Positions 22,620-34,870 are shown, counted from the stretch's first letter. The stretch: 64,000 bases of DNA from Congeria kusceri (GCA_027627225.1 CM051034.1:11115761-11179760), one strand, 5' to 3'. The notes: generated from the sequence alone by a model not told the origin. Numbers and translations: made by a program.

Positions 22620-25600
22620 CCTTATTGTATGCCATTTTTAATTTAAGTTCAGTATTGTTTAATGTTACTGCCTCCTGGAGGCCCTTTTCGTGGGCCCAGT
22701 CCGTTTAATGATATTAATGGCTCTTATTTTCGGGCCAAAAAACAGAAGGTGGTCATGAATATGAGACGCCATCCAATGGTACATACGAACATGTTTATTT
22801 GGATATGCGCTCGACAAATATATAACTCAGTCAAGAATCCGTGCAACCACGCGACGACCATCCAGTTTGTCTCTTAATCTAATCAGTGTTAGAATCAGTT
22901 ACAGTATGTGTTTCAGTATTGGCAATTTCATTGATATATTACTGTTTTAATATTTTAACTAGTGCGAATAACTTGTGTCTACAATCATGGTAAAATCACT
23001 AGTACTAAAATATATCGGAATTGCTCTTTGACGATGATAAGGTGGGTGTAGTTTGATCCATTAGTTTCTTGTCGTGTCTGCTGGTTTCAGCTGTCATATC
23101 GAGCAAGACACCATGTGACATTCTAAATTTGTAACTTAAAAGATTTTCTTTCCAAGACGTAGAATAAATGTTGTTGCAAGTCATTGTCGAACCAGAAGTA
23201 GGACATGGTCTCCAAGCGAAACCATAGCCACTATGTCACGGCATCCATTTATATAACCTGATATATGATTTCTTTGTCAGATATTCCTCTCAATTTATTG
23301 TTACAAACATTTTAAAATGTTGATTTGCCATACCGGTATGGTTGAGTGTATTTAATAGTAATATTCAACCACTGTGAATGATGAACATTGAACTTTTAGA
23401 CGTTTGAGACCATCAGTAACAATAATTGTTGAAAGACGTTCGCCGCTAATTTTTTTCAACGACAGATTTTCTAAAACATTTTCACAAACATCCGTCAATA
23501 TATCCTAAAACTAAAATAGTCTTTAAAAATACGGGTTACCGGCCTTGTTCCGGACATATTGGGTTTTGAATACGGTACCTGTAGAAGCCCTTTAATCAGT
23601 TTGTGTGATTAGCAATGTGGAATTATATAAAGCGTTCATTTTCAAAAAAGGATGCAGATTTTTTAATGCACCTTTTTTTAAATGTTTCGTTTGGCAATAT
23701 ACAAGTGCAATTTAATGATAATACGCGCTTTATCTACAGTTACCATTTAAACAATGACTTTTAATGGACGCTCAATTAGGTAAATTGTTCATTGAATATG
23801 CCTGTGAAAACGTCAATAATTAATAAACTATACGAATATCTTTTGTTCCAAATGACGGATTTAAAAAAAAATAGAATCCATATACATGCGTCAATGCATA
23901 CTGAAACTAAAACAGTCTTAAAAAATAGGGGTCACCGGCCTTGTTCCGGAAATATTGGGGTTTGAATATAGTACCTTTCGAAACCCCTTTTTTCAGTTTG
24001 GACTTTTAAAAATGTTTTAAGTATATAGGATAGGTTTTTTTTAAAACAAGGTTATGGTTCTTTCAACTGATATGTTTTACATGCTTTGTTTGGCAATATA
24101 CAAATGTATGTTGATAATAAAAGCGCTCTACCTATATTTACTGCTAAAATAATGAATTTGACTGGACATTAAGGTGTGTCAAATTGGAAGTAATAATGCT
24201 TTCTGAAACGTCATTTTTTATCAAATGCATATTTTGTTCCAAATGACAGATTTTCTTAAAATTTCGCACATGCATGCATCAATGTTTACACTAAAACATT
24301 ATTAAAAATAATGGCCCACCGAACTTGTTTGGCAAATATTGGATTTCAAATAGGGTACCTGTGTAGTTTTTTTCATGTTTCGTTTTAACATTGTTTACAT
24401 AAAAAACGAATGAAATGCCAAAATAGAATGGAGATATTTAATGCATCACTTCTGGCTGATTTGTTTGGATATACATTGCACAAGTGCGTTTTTTATTATT
24501 GTATGTGCTTTATGAATTTTTACTATTAAAACAATTTCTTTTAACTGGACATTAGAGATGAAATTAGTATATTGTAACCTATATACAATGAAGAAAAAAT
24601 GAAGCAAAATGAGAAATTAACCCAATTATTTTCTTTTTGTTGCGAACGTCTTTAAGGTTAAGTGCAATAAAACCAAACAGGTCCAGGAAAATTTGTTGTT
24701 GTTGATTGTTCTCTTACACGACATCAGTAAATTTATAAAAGTGCATTGTTTATCGGTAGGTCAAACAGAGATAACTTAAAAATACTAAGGTACATATATA
24801 TTTTAAACAGCCTCAACGAAAGTATGTTTGTTGAACATAGAACACGTTTGTTATATTTCAACTATCTATGTATATTTGGGGATTGCAAGAGACTAAATAG
24901 TGTTACCAGCGTCCATTGTTAAATGAATAGATTGCGAAATAGTCATGTAATCGGTTATTGCGTTGTGGCAAAATTCCCCAGTGAAGTTAGAAACTTTACA
25001 TCTTGTAGGTAGGCCATGCGTGTCCTAAATTAGTCTATTAGTATATAAACCTTAAAAACTATCAGTTCATAATAAAAGAATATTATTTATTTCATATGTA
25101 TTTATATACAAATTTGTTGTTTTGTTGTGTTTGCTGTTGTTATTTATTTCTACTATTTATTGATTTAATTTGTATTTTCTTATTAGTGTTAACCGTGTAT
25201 CTGATGATTTCTATTATCGATGATCCTAATAATATTTTAATAACTTAACTTTTTTTATCATTCAAAGTTCAAAAAAAAATTAACGGAAAAACCGAAAGCA
25301 GAATCAAGGCAGTGTTCGATCAAATTAATGATAATTGTTGTGTTCGTCTATTTGATTAAAGATGCATATAACACTCCCGCGTGTTATCTTTGTTAATATT
25401 GTTGCATTGAAATCAACAATGTATTAATAACAAGACAATTGGTTTTTATCTATAAATTTACTATTGTTATTGCAAAGATGATATCACTCGACAGGGTCAG
25501 TTATTTGTTGGAGAAGACGAATACTAGTTGAGGTGATTAAAAGGTTGACGTTTGTTTTTTTTTATTTCATAAACATACCGTAATATCGGACGTTTTGGAT

Positions 25601-25722
25601 ATGGGCATTATTTTTTACGTCTTTAATAAGAATGTTTGAATTACGGACATATGCGACGTTCTGACATCGACATAGTTGATCATTATTTGAAACGTCTTTA
25701 CGAATGTGTTCTATGTGTCAAA
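22620..25722. other. Intergenic region between pseudogene and receptor
   Basis: No transmembrane or tail exon of the paralogue could be found here. It contains the degenerate tandem array at 23440-24420. The receptor promoter should lie in its last part, but no TATA box stands out. Confidence 0.5.
23440..24420 (+). repeat. Degenerate tandem repeat, three units of about 390 bp
   Basis: ACCGGCCTTGTTCCGGA at about 23538 and 23934, and a decayed ACCGAACTTGTTTGGCA at about 24318, start equivalent blocks. Each is followed by ATATTGG-GTTTGAATA and GTACCT. Upstream blocks with GCATCAATG-ACTAAAAC also recur. Spacing is 396 and 384 bp. Confidence 0.7.
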
Positions 25723-25783
25723 ATGAATCAATGTGGCTGCTTGGTGTTGTTGCTATATTTTTTATGGAGTGTCTCCGCACAAG
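25723..25783 (+). CDS. Receptor exon 1: signal peptide
   Basis: ATG AAT CAA begins a short leader (MNQCGCLVLLLYFLWSVSAQ) with a hydrophobic core and a small-residue cleavage region, followed directly by donor GTACGT in phase 1. This ATG is preferred because a neighbouring ATG at 25704 gives a different frame with no splice continuity. Confidence 0.82.
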
Positions 25784-28700
25784 GTACGTAGTCTCGTTTT
25801 CGGTTGTTTCTTATCAAATTATTTGTTTACCAAATATATTTCATATAAAATTTTCAGATATGTTTTTAAATCTGTTTATTCGTCAGACGCATGGTTAAAA
25901 CAGGTACTCGCCTGGACTCACAGTGCGTAAACGTCTGTTAAAGCCGCAGTCCATATAATATAATTAAATACATCTTAAATTGAGATAATGAACGTAAATG
26001 ACTTTTATTCGAAAAAAAACTGTTTCTTATTGACAAAAGACATTGTATAATGTCTTTGTTCGAAAACGTTTGGTACAAACGGAACACCGGTATACACTAA
26101 TGTACATGCTGATTTACTCCAGAGGCATCACCGTGTATCGCATACAGATAATATTACGATAAAAAGTGTCCGAACCGTAATTATTTTACCGATTTCAATG
26201 TGGTTTTTTTGTATTTTGATCAGTAAAACGTCCATTAGAAACGGTTTCTGGAAAGTTTTAGTTTTATTAACATATTTCTGGACTGCTGCTTTAAGTTGTT
26301 TCATTAATAGAGTGTCATAATTAAGTTCTTGTTTTTTTGGAAAGGTGAATGATAAACAGGCTTCTATTTTATATATTTAAGGTTGAGTCAGCTTGGATTC
26401 AATATAACACGGCCGCGTCATAGTGTAATACAAGAATGTTGCTCCGTCATGAGATATCGAAATAGCATAGCCTTATATTACTATTTTGTTGCCAATGTCA
26501 TCTGATATTATGTTTATAGATATGAATATGACGCATGTAACCTGGAGGGATGCCTCAAAAGTATGTCGGCAGGACAACAAAGCGATGGTAACTTTTAATA
26601 CAAACAAAAATGTGCCTCCAGTATTTAAACGTGACCATAAGGATGTTCTTCGGAAATCGAGCATGTGGGTTGGAAATTACATCCGTTTCCAATACCATAA
26701 GGGAACAGGTTAGTCCAGCATTTAATCATTCAGTATATATAATATAAGTCAGTTAGTTATATCGGCCATATTTCAGTGCACTAATAAATCCCAGTAAAAC
26801 AGAGTAAATTACCCTATAAGAATATCCGGGTGGTTCTACAGATTGGGCAATGGATAATTGCAAAACTCCGTTCTGTTATATCAGAAAACGTCTTCTGATA
26901 AAGTTTCGAATAACAATTTGATTGCAAACACATTTCGGACATAGTTTTTACAATGGAATCAACATATCCATTACCTGACGTCGTTCATTTTAATCGCAGG
27001 ACTGAGTAAAGGACATATATGTAATTGCAACTATAGTATCGTTAAAATTTTAAGGTAGACATAAAACCTTCCTGGTATAGTACAGTACATGTAGTAATTA
27101 TATTGGAAATACTATTGTTGTTAACTTTGATCACTTAACTTCTCCAGACATGGTAATTGGCGTTAAATAAACTGATGTACTACATGTTTGTATTATCCTA
27201 AAAATAATACATCTAAATAGCATGAGAGTTGGTAAATGTTACATAGTCAGTATTTGAGTACGCGTCGATAGCATTACATAAATTCTTTAAAACACGAGTT
27301 TGAATGTATGTAATTTTGTCATTTTAAAAAAAATATATAGTATAAGAATTATTTAATGCTTTATATTATTATCTTGAACTCCTTGAACACGTCTTTAATT
27401 TTGAGTATATCTAATGAATTCTTGTCACATGTGTTATTATTGGCATGTTTTTCCCATTAGTAACGAAAATGCGTGTAGTTTGATGACTTTATTTCTTTAT
27501 ATAGATTATAAGAGCAACATTGATATAACCAAAGATCAATGTATAGCGGCCAAATTTGCGAGAGTTACTGCTGAGCATTCCTTGAAATATGCCTTTGTTT
27601 TGATGCCCCGAAATTGCACAGATATGCTTCAACCAGCTTGCAGTAAAAACCAGGGTATGTCATTGTCATTGTTTTCTTACCATAGTAATCATCATGTTTA
27701 TCATAGTCATTCAATAATCAAAATACTTTAGTTTAAACCCTGCTTGATCAGATAAAAATTGCTAGTACACATTTGTATGTAGAATCTTATTTAACAGTTA
27801 ATATATATTAAGTAACTCAGGTGTATTTATTAGATTACGCACGTTTCGAACGGTTTTCTCCAATGTCATCCTTCAATTTCCACATGGTATGATGCACAAT
27901 GGTATCCATCTTTCTTAAAACGATAGTATTACTTTGGTTTATGGATTTCCACGTGTATAGGTCTATCAAGAGTGGACCAAAACTCGACAGACTGGTTTCA
28001 GGCAGCAGAGTTATATTCCCTATGGTCACCGGAATATATTCAACAGCCGTTAGCAACAAACGGCGCGCTTGCCAACGGCACAATTACTTTGGATTCGAAT
28101 AAAACTATTAATGACGGAAAAGCATACTGGATTGATTTGGTGAAGGAAATTCATCTGCTAGATGACAGCTGTCCCATTACACGTATGTGTGACTAAAATG
28201 GATTTTTTACGCTTATGCACTAAACACTCCGTTGCAGATTCTGGTTGCGTTTATAGTTCGTAACCTTGTAAAAGTTAACGAACCATTTGAACAATTTTCC
28301 ATTTGTAACACTTTCAATACCATTAAAGCGATGATGAAAATAAAGTAAATCATGATTAACCTATACTTATTTTAATGTACTGAATGTATATACATGTACA
28401 TACACTGCTATTCCGTATTAAGTATTTATATAACTTGCTGGTCTATCCTTTGTAATATATGTTTATTTTCGTACTTCTATTACTGTATGTAACAGACGCT
28501 GACCTACATATGGAATGTGGCTATGTCGAATTAACTGAACCAAAAGTCCAATATGGCGATTGTTTTCGAGAAAGGGTTGTCATTTGCGAAAACAGTACTG
28601 ACAACAGCACGGATATGAATATTTCTAGATGCATTGAATCATCTACATCATTGACGTTTACAATAGGTTTGTTGTCAACAATACTAGTAGATCTCAATTA

Positions 28701-30359
28701 TTCACAACATTATATTACAATAAAGTCAAAATATTTGAAATAACCGAGTTATTTCTTAATATACTTATATGATATTTTCGCTGCAGAAAGTCCCTTTTTT
28801 TCTCGTATTTCTGAAAACCTAGGTCATACACGAGGATATATTTATAATAGATTTAACATTTCCACAAATGTAAGTCACAGTAAAATTCAATGGTGGATAT
28901 TCGTTGTCCTATCTTCTGACACGAATAGCAAAACGTAAGAGGGTCTAACAAACATGACAGAAAGTGGATTGGTGCTTTGTATTACATCTGTGAACTACAA
29001 GATTTAGGACCGTGTACTAAAGTTGTTAGCTATATTATTCCAGTAATAATAACATAGTGCAGTCATTAAAATTATGTGAAATTATTTCTTTTTTAATTTA
29101 CTCCATTTATCTGTTAGATGCCTCTGAGATGTTGTCAGCGGTGTATATTGGAGTCTCCGTCGGTAGTCTCATATGCCTGATTGCTGTGGTCGTAGTCGTA
29201 AGGGCCGTACACCAACGGAGGTATAAATCCTAGCCTCGTATTACCAAGCACCTTAAAATGTTGAATTGCCAGTTCACGTTGAATTTAATAAAACGCCTTT
29301 TATTTATGTAAGGGATTTTACTAAAGTGTCAGAACGTATGTTTCAAATTCATAAAAAACGAGTACTAAAAAATAAGAGTAGTTATAGCCATACTACTAGC
29401 AATGTTTTAACATAGTAGTAGTATATAAGTATCATTCTAACATGATACTCGCTAATTTTTCTATAGACAAAAAATAAAATTATCGTTGTTAAACTACCCA
29501 CTAAACAACGCAAAACGTAGTCTCAATTCTGAGCGGAGCACACCAAAAGTAATTCCAATTAGAATTGCAAAAATTAATGTCAACTCGTGTTAGAATCGAA
29601 ATACTTTTCGCATTATCGTTGTTAATCGGCAAATAAACAACTCTTTGTCGTTCTGATGCGTGGCTATTAAACAACTCGGGCTAACGCCCTCGTGGATTAA
29701 TTCATATGCATGAGGACTCCAAATCGTTGTTTATTGGTCGATAAACAACGATAAATAGAAGATTATTTCTAAATTATGCCATTTTTTCACATCACAGAAG
29801 CTGTACCAAAGTGGATACAAATATGTTAAAACTGCAGTCCAATGTACGAAAAAAGGCGGATGACAAGAGCTATCATCCAACGTCAAGCGGAACAGTTGAC
29901 AACGCCACCCTTAACCTTCAAATGATTGTAAACCACACGAATAGTTTGAGAGCGTTTGATGACAATACTGACGGTATCGCATACGCATCATTTAATGAGT
30001 ATCAACCCACGTATGGAGATCCGGGAGACTTTAACTCTGACAAGAGCTCTGAACCAGTCTGCTACGGAGCCACCTCCGGCTTCGATCAAAATGGTCCATT
30101 GCCTGCAGACGACAGTGAGTATTATCCGGTTCATGGGCAGTTTACGGCAAATGAATATAACGCGGAGAGTGTGCCGTCCAATGCTAATGACGACAATCAC
30201 ACAGGTTTTAATCTCGACAAGGGCTATAAATACATGGACGTCAAAAACTCCCGCTTTAGCGTGCATGTGCCAGCAAACGCAAAAACAGTCGTCGACCTTG
30301 ACCCGTCGCATGATGGCAAAATGTTCACTGTACAGAACTATTTGTACGCTTCACTATAA
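25723..30359 (+). CDS. Type I membrane receptor: two C-type-lectin-like modules, TM helix, tyrosine-rich tail
   Basis: A predicted single-pass surface receptor, not assigned to a named family. Exons: 25723-25783, 26520-26708, 27505-27654, 27961-28182, 28496-28666, 29118-29220, 29798-30359; they sum to 1458 nt (485 aa plus stop). Junctions are GT-AG, phase 1 throughout the ectodomain and phase 2 before the tail. Residues 1-20 are a signal peptide ending SVSAQ. Residues 21-133 and 134-264 are two modules, each split over two exons, with W..A...C, a later WVG/WID and a C-terminal Cys set; module 2 ends GDCFRERVVICEN, a typical C-type lectin ending. Several N-glycosylation sequons are present. 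The TM helix is about 271-292. The tail (299-485) has 12 Tyr, including IAYASF, YKYM and a terminal YASL. I infer a recognition receptor that may signal through phosphotyrosine; ligand and partners are unknown. An ATTAAA at 30477 could be its polyadenylation signal. Confidence 0.83.
26520..26708 (+). CDS. Receptor exon 2: module 1, first half
   Basis: 63 codons between TTTATAG and GTTAGT. Encodes MNMTHVTWRDASKVC ... DVLRKSSMWVGNYIRFQYH, the Trp-Ala-Cys and WVG landmarks of the first half of a C-type-lectin-like fold. The dead paralogue at 19318-19533 is its closest match in the window. Confidence 0.84.
27505..27654 (+). CDS. Receptor exon 3: module 1, second half
   Basis: 50 codons between TTTATATAG and GTATGT, phase 1 at both ends. 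Encodes TKDQCIAAKFA ... FVLMPRNCTDMLQPACSKN. The three Cys fit the second half of the module. Confidence 0.8.
27961..28182 (+). CDS. Receptor exon 4: module 2, first half
   Basis: 74 codons between GTGTATAG and GTATGT. Encodes NSTDWFQAAELYSLWSPEY ... NGTITLD ... KAYWIDLVKEIHLLDDSC. It matches the pattern of exon 2 but lacks the Cys after W..A, so module 2 is diverged. Confidence 0.82.
28496..28666 (+). CDS. Receptor exon 5: module 2, second half
   Basis: 57 codons between GTAACAG and GTTTGT. Encodes MECGYVELTEPKVQYGDCFR ERVVICEN, the classic Cys...Cys...ICE ending of C-type-lectin-like domains. A stretch with three N-glycosylation sequons (NSTDNSTDMNIS) follows. Confidence 0.84.
29118..29220 (+). 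CDS. Receptor exon 6: transmembrane helix
   Basis: 103 nt, entering in phase 1 and leaving in phase 2. Encodes SAVYIGVSVGSLICLIAVVV followed by a basic stop-transfer run (RAVHQRR), which places the C-terminus in the cytoplasm. Confidence 0.84.
29434..29770 (+). mobile_element. Family F foldback element, copy 4, in last receptor intron
   Basis: Starts ATTCTAACATGATACTCGC and ends near GATTATTTCTAA. It has the internal inverse repeat TCGTGTTAGAAT, one base off the ATCATGTTAGAAT pattern. It fills most of the 577-bp intron, and its end is 27 bp from the splice acceptor of exon 7. Confidence 0.85.
29798..30359 (+). CDS. Receptor exon 7: cytoplasmic tail
   Basis: Acceptor CACATCACAG. The frame set by exon 6 reads R-SCTKVDTNMLKLQ and runs 187 residues to TAA at 30357. 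It is rich in Asn, Asp and Tyr, has no globular domain I know, and ends in YLYASL. The 3' end of an F element stops about 27 bp before the exon. Confidence 0.82.
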
Positions 30360-30613
30360 TAGGGACTAAGTATAAATACATGCATACTGCACTTGAGCTA
30401 ATGTTTGGACAAGAAGTATTGTCTGTTATGTTTTAGGTTGGCATTCTTTGATGACGAAGATTACAAGTTAAATATAATTAAAATACTAGTACATGTATAT
30501 ACACTTGCCCGTCTAAGAAACCACATTTACGTATGATTTACCGCCGATTCCCCATAATATAAGTTTAACAGTGTGATTGAGTTATTTACCATCGTTTGAT
30601 ACCTTATTATTTA

Positions 30614-31074
30614 CAGGAACCTGTTCACAGAATGGCAAATTGACGATTTTCAATTTTTTTGTCATAGATCCCCACAAGAAAAATACATTATATGCAAACA
30701 AGCACATTAAAACTACTGACAAACAAATGTATTGGAAAAAAAGTGTCGTTTTTAAAAAATCATCAATTGAAAGGGATAAAATTATAAAGCGTTCGTAACG
30801 CTTTTCATCCGTATTTTGGAAAACACGTGTATAACTTACATAGAGTTTAAAATTCTCTACCATGTGTGTAAGTCAGAATAGCCGAGTGGTTAGCCTTACA
30901 GACTTTTGATCCCGGAGGACGTGGTTCGATTCATATGGAGGGCAATTTTTTAATGTATTATTTGTTTTTCTTTACAAATATTTGTTTTGGGTTATTCAAA
31001 TTGCCTTAGTTTTTGCAGATAATATAGCTAATGAAATTTTTAAAAAATACGAAAATCTGTGAACAAAGCCCTAA
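30614..31074 (+). mobile_element. Family P piggyBac-like MITE, copy 3
   Basis: The left end GGAACCTGTTCACAGAATGG and right end AATCTGTGAACAAAGCCCTA are the family termini. The tRNA-like core at 30869-30945 is well kept: AGCCGAGTGGTTAGCC as A box and GTGGTTCGATTC as B box. The TTAA target has decayed. Confidence 0.7.
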
Positions 31075-31253
31075 CGGAATTTCGTACTCTGTGTCCCAGA
31101 AAATAGTCCAGAACTACTTGGCTGTTGTTACTGAATATATTTGACATTTTTCAAAAATACGAAAATCTGTTAACAAGGCCCTAACGGAATTTCGTATTCT
31201 GTGTCCCAGAAAATAGTCCAGAACTTCTTGGCTGTGGTTACTGAATATATTTG
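31034..31253 (+). repeat. Tandem duplication, two 110-bp units
   Basis: TACGAAAATCTGT begins equivalent positions at 31048 and 31158. Units share GGAATTTCGTA-TCTGTGTC and CAGAAAATAGTCCAGAACT with few differences. The duplicated segment includes the right terminus of P copy 3. Confidence 0.88.
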
Positions 31254-31259
31254 GACCAG

Positions 31260-33226
31260 AATAAATTGAAAATGATGAATTCTGAGATGTAAATGTTTGG
31301 AAAAGTGCTTTCTGCGACTTTCTTTCTTGATTCCATATTTCTACATGTTTATTGTACATGTATAATATAACTAAAGAAAAGATGTATTGTACAGTGCGTG
31401 TCTAATTAATTACTAGTTAAGATACTTTTTTATTTAATTTGATTGGGTGTAAAATGACAAGAGGTCAGTAACTAGTAAATTCCGCAATATATATCTATAT
31501 TAATTTTGTGTAATTTAATACTGCACATTAAAGCTAGTACACAAATGTTAATTGATTAGTTGACAATAAGGAGTGGATACCCATAACTAGAATATACTTC
31601 TGCCTTTCAATGTTCTATCTACATGAACATTCCATGCGCATGTTTATGTGCAATCTTCATTTGCCGTTGTAAAGACATGTTTATGGTTAAATTATGTACA
31701 ACTAATGACAAAAGTCTAGTACTATCCAGAATACCTGTGGGACATAACCCATAGCCAGTTGGCATTGTCAACATAACGTACATTTTAGTCGGTTTGCTAT
31801 CTGATATGTAATATGAATCGTGTTATACATGTATACTGTTTCGTCTCAGATTACTATTTGGCGCTTCAACTAAGTTACTATACACGCGATATATGTGTAT
31901 ACCTTTAGCGTGGCCTGTATGCTCAACAAACTACTCACAGTGGTTACTTCCCCTTTGGTACTCTTCTCAGTTACCACTGCAGCCACGAGTTAAAAACTTA
32001 CAGATCTGGAAGTTTTCAGGGGAGACGATTATGAGGAGATTGAAGTTTTATTTTGTACAAAATATTTTGTCATTATGTTTTTCTAACAATGTTGCATTAT
32101 TGGTCCAGGTATATATATTAAGAGTTAAAATGAAAAAAAAGGAATAAGTAAACATATCAACGCAACCTGGATTTTACGTTGTCCACGTTTTTATCATGTG
32201 CTTATCCACAATTTTATTTCTCGCTAATTGTTTGCCTATGGTCACGTGGATCTTCGTGCCGGCAGAGATTTAAACCAGCTATGCTAGGACACAGTTAAAT
32301 CTCTGCGCGGAGGTTGTATGTTCAATAGAAATCTTTGATTAACCTATGTTGTTTTTATAGTTGCTGGCTGGAAAGGATAACAATAAAACTGTGTTCATTA
32401 TTTTCCGACAAAAGCTATCAGGCGCTTTACAATATTTTCTTCTACGTAGTTTTGAGTAGTTCCAACGATGTATCATATCTAACCAATTTAACGAACGTTT
32501 ATAACAATGTAAACGTATTGATTTATATATTAATTATTTTAAAATACCTTCGATATGCAATGGAGTTCACCTTTACCAGTTTTATCATACACAGTTTACA
32601 TTTCGTGAATTGTGATTCTTCTTTTTCTTTAAATGTAGTTGATGAGAAAGAACATTGTATATAAAGTGGAAGGCGGATTACGTGTATTTGTCTGATATTC
32701 TTTTTAAAGCACTGTCTACAATTAACGAGAAGTTTTATTCTTAAAAACCATTTATGTATTTACATGTATATGCGAAAAATCTTGTAAGTGGTTTTAAATT
32801 AACTTAAATGTATTGTGTTTATATTATTATAATTACAATTTCCGTTGGTTTCATCATTGTACAGTGTTCTGATTGGCTGAAATGCATCCTGTAATAGGCT
32901 TTTATTTTTCAATGAAGCCGGTTGCCTCTATTAATATTCTTGAGGGACTACTTTTGGTTGTTGTTTACATGCAGTGCTGTCACACACAAAAACACACAAA
33001 CAGAAATTGAGTAACAGATTTATTTACATTTATACATGGATTGTCAACAAAATAATTAATAATAAATAAATTAATTAATTAATAATAAAGTATAAACATG
33101 TAAAATGTATGTTGTTTCGTTCTTGTTGCCTATTTGATGAGCATTATGCATGAAAGAAAAGAAATAAGATAGAGAGAAAATTCAACACAAACATCAAAAA
33201 TACTTTTGGGATAAAAATATTTAAAG
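31260..33226. other. Gene-free stretch
   Basis: No convincing exon. A short hairpin at about 32265-32308 (GCAGAGATTTAA / TTAAATCTCTGC) stands out, with a possible tRNA-like remnant after it. Frames at 31893-32147 and 32335-32664 show no domain. Confidence 0.4.
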
Positions 33227-33872
33227 CAGTCTCCGCGAAAGTCGTGAATTTATTACTGGCCACGAGGACCAGTAATGCCCCAAATATTACTGGCCCGGAC
33301 AAACTATTACTGGCCACTTATTTTTTTGCAAGAAACATTTAAATACGATAAAAACAATATATTTGATGTAAACTGAAACAATATACACTTGAGAGTGCTT
33401 TATTAACTAAAGCTACTACTATCAGCATGTTAATTGTGCAATATATATATGAATTCAATTGTATTTGTCAAAGTCCTTTCAACGTCTTCAACAATGTTTA
33501 ACTTGAACTGGAACTATAAGACAACAACATTGATAGGTTTCCTGTTACACGGTCATTACACTGTCATGTCAACAATGTACTCGGGAACCTATTCTCTCGC
33601 GATAATTGTGACGTCATCTTATTGAAACACAAACATGTTTAAATTCAACCAATTAAAACGCAAGACGGAACTAGTCGAACAAAAACCGAAAATGAAAGGA
33701 GATTCCGAGAGTGACATAATTTTGTAAACAGAACTCACAACAATCGATGTCGAAAAATATTTTTGACAGAAATTTGCACCGGACACAAGGACCAGTATTC
33801 GGACAGTTTTTCCCGGACCTCCCGGATTTTTATCGGCAATGTCCGAGGTCCGACGGTCTTTCGCGGAGACTG
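33227..33872. mobile_element. Non-autonomous DNA transposon, 646 bp, intact TIRs and TSD
   Basis: The termini are CAGTCTCCGCGAAAG and its exact inverse CTTTCGCGGAGACTG, flanked by a perfect 7-bp direct repeat TTTAAAG (33220-33226 and 33873-33879). Inside the left end, ATTACTGGCC recurs three times within 65 bp. No transposase is encoded. The CAG...CTG termini and 7-8 bp target suggest a hAT-type element, which is an inference. Confidence 0.82.
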
Positions 33873-33879
33873 TTTAAAG

Positions 33880-34860
33880 GGGGTATGTACGATTTCAATA
33901 TAAACATTTCATTTCCTCATAATTTGAACAACACAAATGAGAGGACGAATATAATCAAAGGAAGTTAAAATAAAAAGAAATAAACGGATATTTGTACCAT
34001 ACTTGTACCAGATGTTGCTTGTTTAAATGAACTTCATGATAACGACAAATTTATTCCTAGTGCTGTGCCGATACCGACACCTTTAATCGTTTTTGTGAGA
34101 GAAACAACAAATGTTTCCATGTGTCGTATAAACAATCTGCACAGAACTTAAGTCAACACGCAACAAATATTGGGGATTTCCCAAAACTGTACATGTCTGA
34201 TGCACATGAATGAGTTTTCGACTGGAAGACGAAAAGTATTTTAAAGTATTTCGAGGATTTTCGAATATCAATACTTCTGAAATTTTATTATAGTTTGTTA
34301 TTTATCAGTGTTTTAAAGGTTTTATTTTACTTTCATATTTTTCTTTGTACATTTGATGAGATCGTACTTACACTCTTTAATATTTATATGTAAATTTATA
34401 TTTATCAAAAGAGAAAAACAAATGAAATTTAACAAACACAAACATAAAAATACAAAATTTCACAGATTAAGGCAAATAACGGTTTAGAAACAAGAGGTTA
34501 CAGTCAAATAACAGACATCCAGTTGAACAAACGTCTGACATCAGAAAACCAAGCGAGCATGGTATGCAGTCATCCCGTGGAGCTTTCAAAAAAATACCAC
34601 AAGAACACCTCGAAAATTGTGGGAGCTCCATCCAATTTTCACCTCTGAGAGCTGAATGTCCCATTTATCATTGTAAAAATCCCATTTTCAAGTACGCAAA
34701 TGACTCGCCAGCTGCGAAGCTCAAAACACTCCTCGAAGTAGGCTCACGTTGGTCAATTAAGCATAAGCCAAGGATGCTTTGCGCAAAATTCACCTGTTCA
34801 TTTTCTCGAATATTTATCCATTCACATTGCAAGACAGGGGGAAGTATATCTTGTACATCC
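33880..34860. other. Gene-free stretch with an unassigned open frame
   Basis: A plus-strand frame at 34564-34968 (134 codons) and an overlapping minus-strand frame at 34668-35012 are the longest here. Neither has a recognisable domain. Both run into the short-repeat array that follows, so I do not call a gene. Confidence 0.35.
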
Positions 34861-34870
34861 AGTTTGTGGC

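Noticed and set aside
22445..22708. Frame with a poly-valine stretch
   Set aside because: Produced by the (AGT)n microsatellite.
29956..30369. 137-codon frame overlapping the receptor tail
   Set aside because: Out of frame with the exon 6 junction; the other frame splices correctly and ends at a stop consistent with the receptor.
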